Shown here piece by piece: positions 8,401 through 16,600 of a stretch of DNA of 36,985 nt (position 1 is the stretch's first letter; each line of letters opens with the position of its first letter). The position numbers and the translations under genes are program-made. The notes under the pieces were generated by a model. The model searched no databases, was not told the DNA's origin, and worked only from the letters and a program-made list of their open reading frames with translations. This stretch comes from Verrucomicrobiota bacterium (GTDB lineage: Bacteria; Verrucomicrobiota; Verrucomicrobiia; Limisphaerales; UBA9464). The stretch covers positions 1-36,985 of the forward strand of contig WBXI01000013.1 of NCBI GenBank assembly GCA_008933025.1, given 5' to 3'.

Positions 8401-10599
8401 CAAGGCCGCGTCCGCGGGCGCCCGGCGCGGACCCTGCTCGGTCAACAACCGTTGCGCCGTGCCGCGGACCCAGCCGTTCGGGTGGCCCAGCAAGGCGACG
8501 AGCTCCGAGGCCGAGGCGCCGTCGAATCGCCATGCCGGCAGCGGCTTCGGCTGCTTGTGCTGCACGCGCCAGACGCGGCTGAAATGGTGGTCGCGATCGG
8601 GACGGGTCGCCGCGTTGCGCGCGCCGTGCGCGGGTCCGCGGGTGTCGTTGTGGATCGCCGCCTGGTTGTAGAAATCGACGATGTACAACGCGCCGTCCGG
8701 CCCCACGCGTTCGTGGACCGGCCGGAACCAGAGGTCCGAGCCGGCGACGAATTCGGTGTCCTCGCGGCCGGCTTCCTTGCTGGCCACATAGGTGGCGCCC
8801 AACGGACGCAGCAGTTCGTTGTGGACGAGGCTCATCGTCGTCTCGGAGGTGAAGTGGGAGCCATTGTAACGGTCGGGCCACGCGCCGCCGTTGTAGATGC
8901 AGCATCCCGCCGCCGCGGTGAAGAAGCCGACCCAATCGATCTGCACGTAGGCGGGCCGGGTATGGTGGACCGCCGGGGCGATCTTCTGGTGGTCCGGCAC
9001 GACCCATGACGCGCGGATGCCGCCGACGTTGCCCTTCGCAAGGGTCTTCTCCGGCATCACCACGTGGAGGAAGTGCTCGCCGCACGTCGCCGTGGTGTAG
9101 AAGGCCTCGCCGTCCGGCGCGAAATCAAAGCCCCAGGTGTTGCATGATCCGGACGCGAACTGTTCCACCGCGCTGCCATCGGGTCGGAACCGGATGACGC
9201 CCGCCGTGATGCGGCCGAATTCCTTCCCGGCCGGCGTCTTCGGGGAACCGGCGCTGTAACCCACCGCGCCGTAGATCCAGCCGTCCATGCCCCAGCGGAA
9301 ATTGTTGATCACCGCGTGGGTGTCGAACGTGCCGAACCCGGTGTAGAGCGTGGTCTTCTCGCTCCCCTCGACCATGTCGCACTTGCCGTCGCCGTTCGTG
9401 TCCCGGAGCCAAAGGATGTCCGGCGCCTGGGCCACGATCACGCCGTCCTTGTGGAATACCAGCGACGTCACCAACTCGAGTCCGTCGGCAAACACGTGCT
9501 TCCGGTCCATCACGCCGTCGCCATCGGTGTCCTCGAGCCACGCGATGCGGTCCCGCGCCGGGCGATCCTCCTTGTCGGCGGTCGTGCCGGGAGTGCGGAC
9601 GTTCCACCCGGCGATGGGTTTGTCGTTTTTGTTGATGGTCCGCCCGTTCGGATACTCCGGCGTTTCGGCCACCCACAGGCGGCCCTTCGTGTCCCAGTCG
9701 ATGGAGATGGCCTTTTCGACGAGCGGTTCGGAAGCGACCAAACGGATGTCGAACTCGGGATGGACGGCGATTTTTTCGGCGGCCTTGGCGGGGGCGATGG
9801 GACCGCCCTCGGGATAGCGGAGGGAGGCCAACTCTTCCGGCCGGCAGAACTCGTCGACGTCGGCGCGTTGGGCCGTCCACGCGATCGCGCGCATGAGGAT
9901 GGCCCGGTAATGCGGGGTCTGGAACGAGGCATACTCGTGGCCCGGCAGGCTGACGATCGAGCGGTAGGGTTTGGAGCCGCCGTCCCACGTCTTCTCGTAG
10001 GTCCAGATCTGCGGGGCGATGACGAACACGCTGTGGAAACTCGTCGCCAACACCCGCGCGTCCGGCGCCATGTCGAGGTCGTAGTAGATCTCGTCCTTCC
10101 AATCGAAATTCGAGAGTCCCTTCATCACCGGGTGGTCGGGATTCACCACGTACTCGCCGACCTCGCCCTCGTACCACTTCGTCTTCCGGTCGCCGTCCCA
10201 GCGCCACGCGCCGCCGGTCACCTTCTTCGCGAATTCATGCTGGTTCCCCGCCACGATGCCGTCGTGAAGGACGACCAGGCCGCCGCCGCGCCGGAGGAAC
10301 TTCTCGAAGTCGGCGCGCTGGGCGCCCTCGATCTTCATGCCGTCGGCCGCGAAGACCACGAGGACGTCCGTCTTCTCCAACTGGGCCGGGGTCGGGAACT
10401 CCATGGCCCCGTCGGCCTGGATGCCGCGGTCGGCGAGGAGTTTGGTGTATTCGCCGAGAAACCGGGGATGGTCGTGCTGGTTGGGGCCGTGGGTCTTGAT
10501 GCCCGCCCGGATGAAGACCCGGAGCGGATCGCCGGCCTGACTGGTCCAGACGAACAACAGGGCGAGAACGACGCCGAGAGGGCGGAAGCGCGTGATCAT
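5491..10599 (-). CDS. Giant secreted ThuA / PVC-type haem-binding CxxCH / HEAT / ThuA protein
   Basis: This protein has 1702 residues from the ATG at 10599. It was chosen because it begins with a signal peptide (residues 1-22, MITRFRPLGVVLALLFVWTS); a longer frame upstream is a shadow. The order is a ThuA-like domain (about 25-240), a beta-propeller of the membrane-bound-dehydrogenase / PVC type (about 270-690), HEAT-like helical repeats (about 700-1080), a c-type haem domain (C1150-A-G-C-H1154, with M1245 in SLMPEG as likely second ligand), and a beta-rich stretch (about 1290-1470). A second ThuA-like domain follows (about 1488-1702, starting TLIVGGGSSHDF). Such proteins are frequent in Planctomycetes and Verrucomicrobiota, often near sugar-processing genes. 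ThuA domains resemble class I amidotransferase folds and occur in sugar utilisation. A periplasmic redox step on a carbohydrate is the likely role, but the substrate is unknown. It is divergent from a Gfo/Idh/MocA gene. Confidence 0.9.
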   Translation of the reverse strand: MITRFRPLGVVLALLFVWTSQAGDPLRVFIRAGIKTHGPNQHDHPRFLGEYTKLLADRGIQADGAMEFPTPAQLEKTDVLVVFAADGMKIEGAQRADFEKFLRRGGGLVVLHDGIVAGNQHEFAKKVTGGAWRWDGDRKTKWYEGEVGEYVVNPDHPVMKGLSNFDWKDEIYYDLDMAPDARVLATSFHSVFVIAPQIWTYEKTWDGGSKPYRSIVSLPGHEYASFQTPHYRAILMRAIAWTAQRADVDEFCRPEELASLRYPEGGPIAPAKAAEKIAVHPEFDIRLVASEPLVEKAISIDWDTKGRLWVAETPEYPNGRTINKNDKPIAGWNVRTPGTTADKEDRPARDRIAWLEDTDGDGVMDRKHVFADGLELVTSLVFHKDGVIVAQAPDILWLRDTNGDGKCDMVEGSEKTTLYTGFGTFDTHAVINNFRWGMDGWIYGAVGYSAGSPKTPAGKEFGRITAGVIRFRPDGSAVEQFASGSCNTWGFDFAPDGEAFYTTATCGEHFLHVVMPEKTLAKGNVGGIRASWVVPDHQKIAPAVHHTRPAYVQIDWVGFFTAAAGCCIYNGGAWPDRYNGSHFTSETTMSLVHNELLRPLGATYVASKEAGREDTEFVAGSDLWFRPVHERVGPDGALYIVDFYNQAAIHNDTRGPAHGARNAATRPDRDHHFSRVWRVQHKQPKPLPAWRFDGASASELVALLGHPNGWVRGTAQRLLTEQGPRRAPADAALAAAAGGPSPALARIHALWTLRNLGSLAPAQLVAAIDSGDPVVVKNALRIVAEEKSPAKASDPVGTSVRGSARAATDPRVRIQALMAEGNLVPTPELADDLVALWPSLGDKYLQSAALGVAAGNPRMFLEAAFRAKDPAFVADFVGHVTRSLANRQDAAQASALVRLLAAQPDSLDGLKESAIGTLAAVLKADVVPAWDAGLQAAFGRLLKSSRPSLPGALLPLVARWDKGGALASELGPVIVQLGTRLGDASLDDGQRGQVAVNLLGVRKLDAGVVPAVAKLIGSTSSVALQRRVIDALGATADPAVGGELVAAYGRVPEELHEALFGAIAKRGDWSLALVQAMSDGKITPLQLGPALLYRLRTHADKPVAARANEVIDRLKGPEQKEKEALIARLRPEVEKPGNPENGRKAFLANCAGCHQFKTDGRNLAPNLTGMGAHGAAELLVHVVDPNRFVEPNFVAVSIETKDDLTYGGIVERENNAELLLRDAAGDYTIRKDNIKSRASTGRSLMPEGFEALGADGLRDLLAYLCADEARYRILDLSAAFNVNNQRGIYASEEAKEESVRFKKQGTVKVGDVPFEVVSTRKSPTGNNLLVLKGTAGLAPKYPGKVEIKVGIPVGRLHFLGGVGGWAYPYGGESSKGLPVAKVTVHFAGGATEEFVLRNGVEIADYIGRFDVPGSREVPDLANHGRQIRAFTKTVKGTGVVESITLESLNTVVATTFVGITAESPGPNGASLSPAVAPVPAAPPVFQWGPGLRTLIVGGGSSHDFQRFFNLADVATLNGTGRVSANYTEATRDLADAIRGVDVLYLSNNKPFGDEATRAAVLAHAAAGKGMLIVHPALWYNWDKDWPAYNRELAGGGSRGHDRYGEFEVTVTDPDHPLTQGLPAKFTLSDELYYFEPDPKGTPIKVLATAHSKQRDKTYPMIFVVQHPNARIAAITLGHDGQAHSHPAYQRLIKNALFWSAGK

Positions 10600-10953
10600 A
10601 ATTCGCGGTGGCAAAGCTGTGGAAGGAACCCTAGCCACGACCACCGGAGGGCCAAACAAATTCATCGCCAGCCGTGCCGTCCACGGGCACCGGTTCCCAT
10701 GCCGCCGAATCCCGGGTGCATCGCGACCGTGTTGTCGACGCCAGCGGCACCCACCGGCCCGCGCCGGGGTCTTCGCGACGGCATGGAAAGCGGGAGGGGA
10801 ACCGGCGGATGCGCCGTCCGGGTTCCGACGTGACCGACCGTGCGGCACCCCCGGGGCGGGCGCGATCGCGACACCGGCAGGATGCACCCGCGACTTCCCC
10901 ACGGGCGGCTTGAAACATCGGGCCCGAGATCCGAAACTGCCCGCGACCCCATC
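10600..10953. other. 354-bp divergent intergenic region
   Basis: This region separates the minus-strand ThuA/cytochrome gene from the plus-strand Gfo/Idh gene, so it should contain both promoters. On the plus strand a candidate TTGAAA (10910-10915), a 17-bp spacer and GAAACT (10933-10938) lie 15 bp before the downstream start codon; the -10 is a poor match. I see no convincing operator, riboswitch or small gene. Open frames crossing it carry no domain. Confidence 0.4.
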
Positions 10954-12036
10954 ATGAAGAAACCCCGCATCTGGCGCGTCGCCGGCATCAACTTCGACCA
11001 CTTCCACATGGGCGACCTTCTCCGCATGGCCGCCGAACATCCCCGGGTCGAACTCGTCGGGATCGCCGACGAGCAACCGGCCCGCACCGCGGAAGTCGTG
11101 CGCAAACTCGGCATCCCGCGCGACCGCGTCTTCGCCGACCACCGCGCGTGTCTCGAGAAGACCAAACCCGACGTGGTCATCCTGTGCCCGGCCGCGTCCC
11201 GGCACGGCGAATGGGTCCGCAAGGTCGCGCCCCACGGCGTCCACATCATGGTGGAGAAGCCCTTCGCCGCGTCGCTCCGGGAAGCCGACGGCATGGTGCG
11301 CGCCATGCCCAGGGACCGCACGCTGATGGTCAATTGGCCGCTGCAATGGGTCGCCTCGCACCGCAAGGCCCACGAACTGGTCACGGGGGGCCACATCGGC
11401 GAGGTGCTGAACGTCTGGCATTTCGGCGGCAACCGCGGCCCGCTCTGGCACGGCGCGGACAAGGACGAGAAGACGCCCGCGCAGGTCGCCGCGGAGAAGC
11501 CCAAGTCGTGGTTCTACAAACGGGCCCACGGCGGCGGATCCCTCCTCGACTACCTCGGCTACGGCACCACGCTCGGCACCTGGTACCAGGGTGGGCGTCG
11601 CCCCCTCGAGGTCACCGCGGTCGTCGACCGTCCCCCGGGACTCGAAGTCGACGAACATTCCGTCGTGGTGGCGCGTTACGCGCACGGCCTTTCCAAGTTC
11701 GAGACGCGCTGGGGCACCTTCACGGATCCGTGGACGATCCCCCCGCAACCGACCTGCGGCTTCGTCATCGCGGGCACCGAGGGCACGATCAGTTCCGGCG
11801 ACTACGACGACCATGTCACCGTGCAGACGCGGCGCCGCCCCAGGCCGCATGCCCTGGCCGCGCCCGCCCCGAAGGCACCGCACCGGAACCCGGTGGAATA
11901 CCTCCTGCACTGCCTCGAACGCGGCGAGCCACTCGAGGGACCGGTGTCGATCCCCGTCAGCCGGATCGGCCAGGAGATCGTGGACGCCGCCGTCCGCAGC
12001 GCGCGCACCGGCAGGACGGTGCGGCTTCCGGCGTGA
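10954..12036 (+). CDS. Gfo/Idh/MocA-family NAD(P)-dependent oxidoreductase
   Basis: This 360-residue protein is the usual length for the family. Residues 1-120 form a Rossmann fold and the rest the alpha/beta substrate domain. The family hallmark E101-K102-P103 (VEKPF) is present; its lysine is catalytic in characterised members. The second hallmark region, GGGSLLDYLGYG, lies in the C-terminal domain. The N-terminal dinucleotide loop is unusual: instead of a GxGxxG pattern the sequence reads VAGINFDHFHMGD, with an inserted His/Phe-rich turn. There is no signal peptide, so it is probably cytoplasmic. It likely oxidises or reduces a sugar, inositol or related polyol, but the substrate cannot be read. 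Its stop overlaps the GTG start of the CotH gene (GTGA), indicating a translationally coupled pair. It faces away from the ThuA/cytochrome gene, a common pairing in sugar catabolism clusters. Confidence 0.9.
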   Translation: MKKPRIWRVAGINFDHFHMGDLLRMAAEHPRVELVGIADEQPARTAEVVRKLGIPRDRVFADHRACLEKTKPDVVILCPAASRHGEWVRKVAPHGVHIMVEKPFAASLREADGMVRAMPRDRTLMVNWPLQWVASHRKAHELVTGGHIGEVLNVWHFGGNRGPLWHGADKDEKTPAQVAAEKPKSWFYKRAHGGGSLLDYLGYGTTLGTWYQGGRRPLEVTAVVDRPPGLEVDEHSVVVARYAHGLSKFETRWGTFTDPWTIPPQPTCGFVIAGTEGTISSGDYDDHVTVQTRRRPRPHALAAPAPKAPHRNPVEYLLHCLERGEPLEGPVSIPVSRIGQEIVDAAVRSARTGRTVRLPA

Positions 12037-13421
12037 AGCCGCCGCCGTTGCCCCCGTCCCGGAAACGCCGGATCGTCCGGCGGACGATCTGGGGGCTCTT
12101 CGCGCTGGTCGTCGTCCTGCGCTACGGGGTCTTCCGGGGGTACTACGAGGCATACGACCGCGAGAAGCGCCTGGAGGCACGGTTGGCCCGCGAACCGCGG
12201 ATGCCCGCCGATCCGCGGCAACCCCGGGGTCCGGGCGGGCCGCCCGGGGGGCGGCGCGAACGGACGCCGCTGGTCGTGCGTCCCGCTGTCTCGGAAGTCC
12301 CGCCGGATTTCCCGAGGCTTCGCATCCGGATCGCGGACGCGGACGTCGGGGTCCTGCGTGCCTACCGTTGGAATGGTTGGGGCGGGCAAAGCATGGAACG
12401 GCCGAGCGTGGCGGCGACCGTCGACGACGGCCACACCGTGTATTCGAACGTCTGGCTGCATCCCAAGGGTTCGGCCGGGAGTTTCCGGCGTTTCGACGAG
12501 AAACCCGCGTTGACCCTGGATTTCTCGAAGGCGATGCCGCGACGCGAGTTCGCGGGATTCCGGAAGATTTCCCTCAACAACTCGGCGCAGGATCCCAGCT
12601 ACGCGAGCGAGATCATCGCGCGCGAACTGTTCGCGGCGGCGGGGATCCCGGTGCCCGGGGCCTCGCACGCGACGGCCATCGTGAACGGGCGGGACCTCGG
12701 GCTCTTCGTGATGACCGATGGCTGGGGAAAGCCGTTCCTGCGGCGCCATTTCACCGATGTCGGGGGCAACCTGTACGACGGCGGCTTTTGCAGGGACATC
12801 GACGACGGCATCGAGGTGAATTCGGGCGACGATCCGGACGACCATTCGGATCTCGAGGGTTTGCTGGCGGCGGCGGCGGCGGAGCCGGCGGGCCGGATGG
12901 AGCGCATGGGCCGGGTGCTGGACGTGGACCGGTTCGTGCGGATGGCGGCGCTCGAAACCCTGGTCTGCCACTGGGACGGCTACACGATGAACCGGAACAA
13001 TTACCGGGTGTTCCACGATCGCGCGGCCGGCCGGATGGTTTTCATGCCGCACGGCATGGACCAGATGTTCGGGATCCAGCGTTCGACGCCGTCGGCACCG
13101 ATCGTGCCGCATTGGCGGGGGTTGGTGGCGCGGGCGGTGCTGACGTTGCCGGAAGGTCGCCGGCGCTATCTCGGCGAACTGGCGACATTGCACACCAACC
13201 TGGTGCTTCCGGACACGCTCACCCGCCGCGTCGCCGAACTGACGGCCCGACTCCGGCCGACACTCGCGGCCTACGGTCCCGATTTCGTCGAGCGGCAAGA
13301 GGCCGCGGCGCGGCGTCTCTCCCAACGGATCGTGGCGCGCGCGCGGAGCGTCGACGACCAATTGGCGGGACGCCCCGCGGCACCCTCCCCCCCGGCACCC
13401 TCCGAAGGCCCCGGTCGATAG
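12033..13421 (+). CDS. CotH-type kinase-fold membrane protein
   Basis: This 462-residue protein starts at the GTG at 12033, which overlaps the previous stop by 4 bp. I prefer this to any internal start because it gives a basic N-terminus (RKRRIVRR), a membrane helix at about residues 18-33 and no gap. The rest looks like the CotH kinase family. A nucleotide-lobe segment reads GRDLGLFVMTDGWGKPFLRR. The C-lobe reads LETLVCHWDGYTMNRNNY (D315) and is followed by FMPHGMDQMFG (D343), where the paired acidic residues match the positions that bind metal and ATP in CotH proteins. CotH of spore coats phosphorylates secreted proteins. The bulk of this protein should face the periplasm, so an extracytoplasmic protein kinase role is possible but unproven. 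The C-terminal tail is Pro/Ala-rich. The gene is co-transcribed with the oxidoreductase. Confidence 0.82.
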   Translation: MKPPPLPPSRKRRIVRRTIWGLFALVVVLRYGVFRGYYEAYDREKRLEARLAREPRMPADPRQPRGPGGPPGGRRERTPLVVRPAVSEVPPDFPRLRIRIADADVGVLRAYRWNGWGGQSMERPSVAATVDDGHTVYSNVWLHPKGSAGSFRRFDEKPALTLDFSKAMPRREFAGFRKISLNNSAQDPSYASEIIARELFAAAGIPVPGASHATAIVNGRDLGLFVMTDGWGKPFLRRHFTDVGGNLYDGGFCRDIDDGIEVNSGDDPDDHSDLEGLLAAAAAEPAGRMERMGRVLDVDRFVRMAALETLVCHWDGYTMNRNNYRVFHDRAAGRMVFMPHGMDQMFGIQRSTPSAPIVPHWRGLVARAVLTLPEGRRRYLGELATLHTNLVLPDTLTRRVAELTARLRPTLAAYGPDFVERQEAAARRLSQRIVARARSVDDQLAGRPAAPSPPAPSEGPGR

Positions 13422-13466
13422 CCGGCGGACGGCGGCGACCACGCGACCGGGTGGGCGGGCGGCGTC

Positions 13467-13484
13467 GGAGGTTTCTCCTTTTTT
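13467..13484 (+). terminator. Weak T-run hairpin after the CotH gene
   Basis: GGAG, loop GTTT, CTCC is followed directly by six T residues (13479-13484), 46 bp after the CotH stop. The stem is only 4 bp, so this is a tentative intrinsic terminator. Its T-run is the longest in this GC-rich stretch. The rest of the gap to the kinase start holds nothing recognisable. Confidence 0.35.
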
Positions 13485-13645
13485 GTGAAAGAAAGGCCGG
13501 CGCCGTGCGAACGTGTCCCCGTGCAGGAACTGGATCGTCCCGCCGGCTCGGGAGAGAAGCCCGGCGCCACCCGGTCGAGGACCCCGGTTCCGCTCCATCC
13601 ATGGGCGTGCGTGCCCCGCACCTTTTGACCGTCCCGCCCCAGCCC

Positions 13646-16600
13646 ATGCCCCATCCCGATTCCCTGCCCTCTTTCCGGACGCCGTGGGGATCCTCCACGA
13701 CCCCGGGTGGGGCGACGACCGGCGACGAAACCGCGCCTCCGGTCTTGGTGCCCGACCACGTGCTGATCCGGCGCGTCGGGCGCGGCTCGTATGGCGAGGT
13801 CTGGCTGGCGCGGAATGCGCTGGGTCTGCATCGCGCCGTCAAGATCGTCCGCCGGAGCGCGTTCGACGACGATCGTCCCTTCGAGCGGGAGTTCGCCGGG
13901 ATCCAGCGCTTCGAGCCGGTGTCGCGCCGGCACGAGAGCCAACTCAACATCCTGCACGTGGGCCGTGGGCCGGGTTACTTTTACTACGTGATGGAGTTGG
14001 CCGACGACATGGGCGGCAATCCCGTCGGCGACGAGGCCTGTTACAGCCCGCGTTCGCTGCGCAGCGAACTGCTGCTCCGCGGCCGGTTGCCGGTCGACGA
14101 ATGCATCCGACTGGGCCTCGCGTTGACCACGGCGCTCGAGCACCTGCACCGGCATGGACTGGTCCACCGCGACGTCAAGCCCTCGAACATCGTCTTCGTG
14201 AACGGCATTCCGAAACTGGCCGACATCGGACTCGTCGCCCGGGCGGAACAAACCATGTCGTTCGTGGGCACCGAAGGCTACCTGCCGCCGGAAGGGCCGG
14301 GCACCGTGCAGGCGGACCTCTACAGTCTGGGAAAGGTGCTCTACGAGATCGGCACCGGGCACGACCGCCAGCAATTCCCGGAATTGCCCACCGGCGTGTC
14401 GGAACTGCCCGACCGCGCCGCCTTGGCCGAGTTCAACGAGGTGCTCCTGCGCGCCTGTGCTCCCGACGTGCGCCAGCGCTACGCGTCGGCCGCGGAAATG
14501 CACGCCGACCTTGCCTTGCTCCAGAGCGGCAAGTCCGTCGCGCGGATGCGCGCGGTGGAGCGTCGGCTTCGCGTGCTGGGGCGGGGCGGCGTGTTCGTCA
14601 CGGGCATGGCCGTCCTGGCGGCGGCGGGCTTCTTCTACCAGCAGGCACAAACCCGCGAGGCCCGCCGACTGGCAGGGGAAAACCGCGCCCTCGCGGACGA
14701 GAAAAGCCGCCTCGCCTCGGCAAACGCCTCCCTGTCGGAAGAGCATCGCGAACAACTCGTCCGACTCCGGGTCGCCAACGGCGTGCGCCTCCAGGATGCG
14801 GACGACGACTCCGGCGCGTTGCTGTGGTTCGCCGACGCGCTGCCGTTGGTGGCCCACAAGCCGGCGGAAGAGGCGGTCCACCGCATCCGCATCCGGCAGG
14901 CGATCTTGCAGGGTCCGCGCCTCCTGTGGGTGCTCGCGCACGACGCGAACGTGATTTCCGGGGCGTTCAGCCCGGACGGACGGCGCGTGGTCACCGCCAC
15001 CCGCCCGGGCGAGATCAACGTTTGGGATGCCGACTCCGGCATCCGCCGCCTCGGCCCCGTGAATACCGGCCGACGCATCGCCAGCGTCCAGTTTTCGCCC
15101 GACGGAAAGCGCCTCGCGGTCCGATCCTGCGGCGAGCAGAGCTTTCCCCGCGATCAACCGGACGGCGGCGGGTCCGCCGAAGTCCTGGACGCCGCCACCG
15201 GGAATCCCGTGTTTCCGCCGGTCGGGAATGCCGTCCATGCCGCTTTCAGTCCCGAAGGCCGCTGGCTGGCGGTCGCGAGGAATGACTTCGGGATCGACGT
15301 GCTGGATGCGGCCACGGGACGCCAGCTCGCGGCGCTGCATGGGCACACCGGGCCCTGCTCCATGCTCGCGTTCAGCCGCGATGGCTCCCGGTTGGCTTCC
15401 GCGGGTCGCGACCGGACGGCGAGGGTCTGGCGGATTCCCTCGGGAGAGCCGGAGGGAGAACCGATCCGACTGGTGCGGGAAGCGACGCGCGTGGTGTTCA
15501 GCCCGGACGGCCGCCGGTTGGCGACGGCGGCGACCGACGAAGGCCCGGCCCACCCTGAAAGTCTGGGATCCGGGCCACCGGTCGTGCAGACCTGGCACGT
15601 GGCCGGGGGACGGGAAATCGGGAGACCCCTGCCGATCAGCGGTGCCCTCTACGCGCTGGCATTCGACGAATCGACCGGGACGCGGTTGATCACGGGCGAC
15701 AAGAATCCCTGGCTGAACGTCTGGGATCCGGGCCACGGCGAGACGGTCCTTCCGCCGCTGCGGTTCGCGAACAGCGTGGCGCGGTGCTGGGCATTCGGCC
15801 CCGACGGATTGCGCCTCGCCGCCGGCAGCGCCGATGGAACCGCCCGGGTCTGGAACCTCGAGACCGGCGAGCCCTTGACCCCGCGTCTGCTCCACCTCGG
15901 ATGGGTGGAATCGGTGTCCTTCAACCCGGACGGTACCCGACTGCTCACCACCAGCGACGACGGCACGGCCAAGCTATGGGATCTTGCCGGGGGGCTGCCC
16001 GAGGGGAAAAGTCCGCTCACGCTCGAAGGCACGCTACCCGACGCACCGACGGAATACTTCCCCCACGCCGTCGGCGCCGACGGCGGTCAACTTCTGGTCG
16101 GAGCGATCCGCGGCGGATGGATCGTGCCCGTGGCGATCGGACTCGAATCCATGGTCGAAGAGATCCTGCCGCCGCCCACGGCAGCCACGCTGAACGCGCT
16201 CGTCGTCGCCGGCCACCGGGGCCGCCGGTGGGCGACCGCCGAGGGCGTCTTCGATGCCCCGAAGGCCAACCACGCCGTCGTGCTCTGGCAGCACGACGGG
16301 TCCGGTTGGTCGAACCTCCTGCTGGATCACGCCAATCCCGTCCGGGCGCTGCAATTCAACGACGACGACTCGCTGCTCCACACGCTGGGGAACGACGGCA
16401 TGTTGCGGAGTTGGCGGACGTCGGACGGGGCCTTGGTCCGGGAAGACAGCCTGCCTGCTTCCTACGCGCTGGCCGCCGCGATTTCCCGGGACGGCCGGCG
16501 CGTGTCGTATCTGGACAACGACGAAAACCTGCACCTGTTCTCCACCGCTGACACCCCCGGGGCGATCGGGCCAATCCAGACCGCGATGAATTTCGGCGCC

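Noticed and set aside
5356-9009. Plus-strand open frame of 1217 codons opposite the ThuA/cytochrome gene
   Set aside because: Antisense shadow; low-complexity Arg/Gly/Val composition and no recognisable fold.
10600-12180. N-terminal extension of the ThuA/cytochrome frame up to 12180
   Set aside because: It lies opposite the Gfo/Idh gene, and the internal ATG at 10599 gives a good signal peptide.
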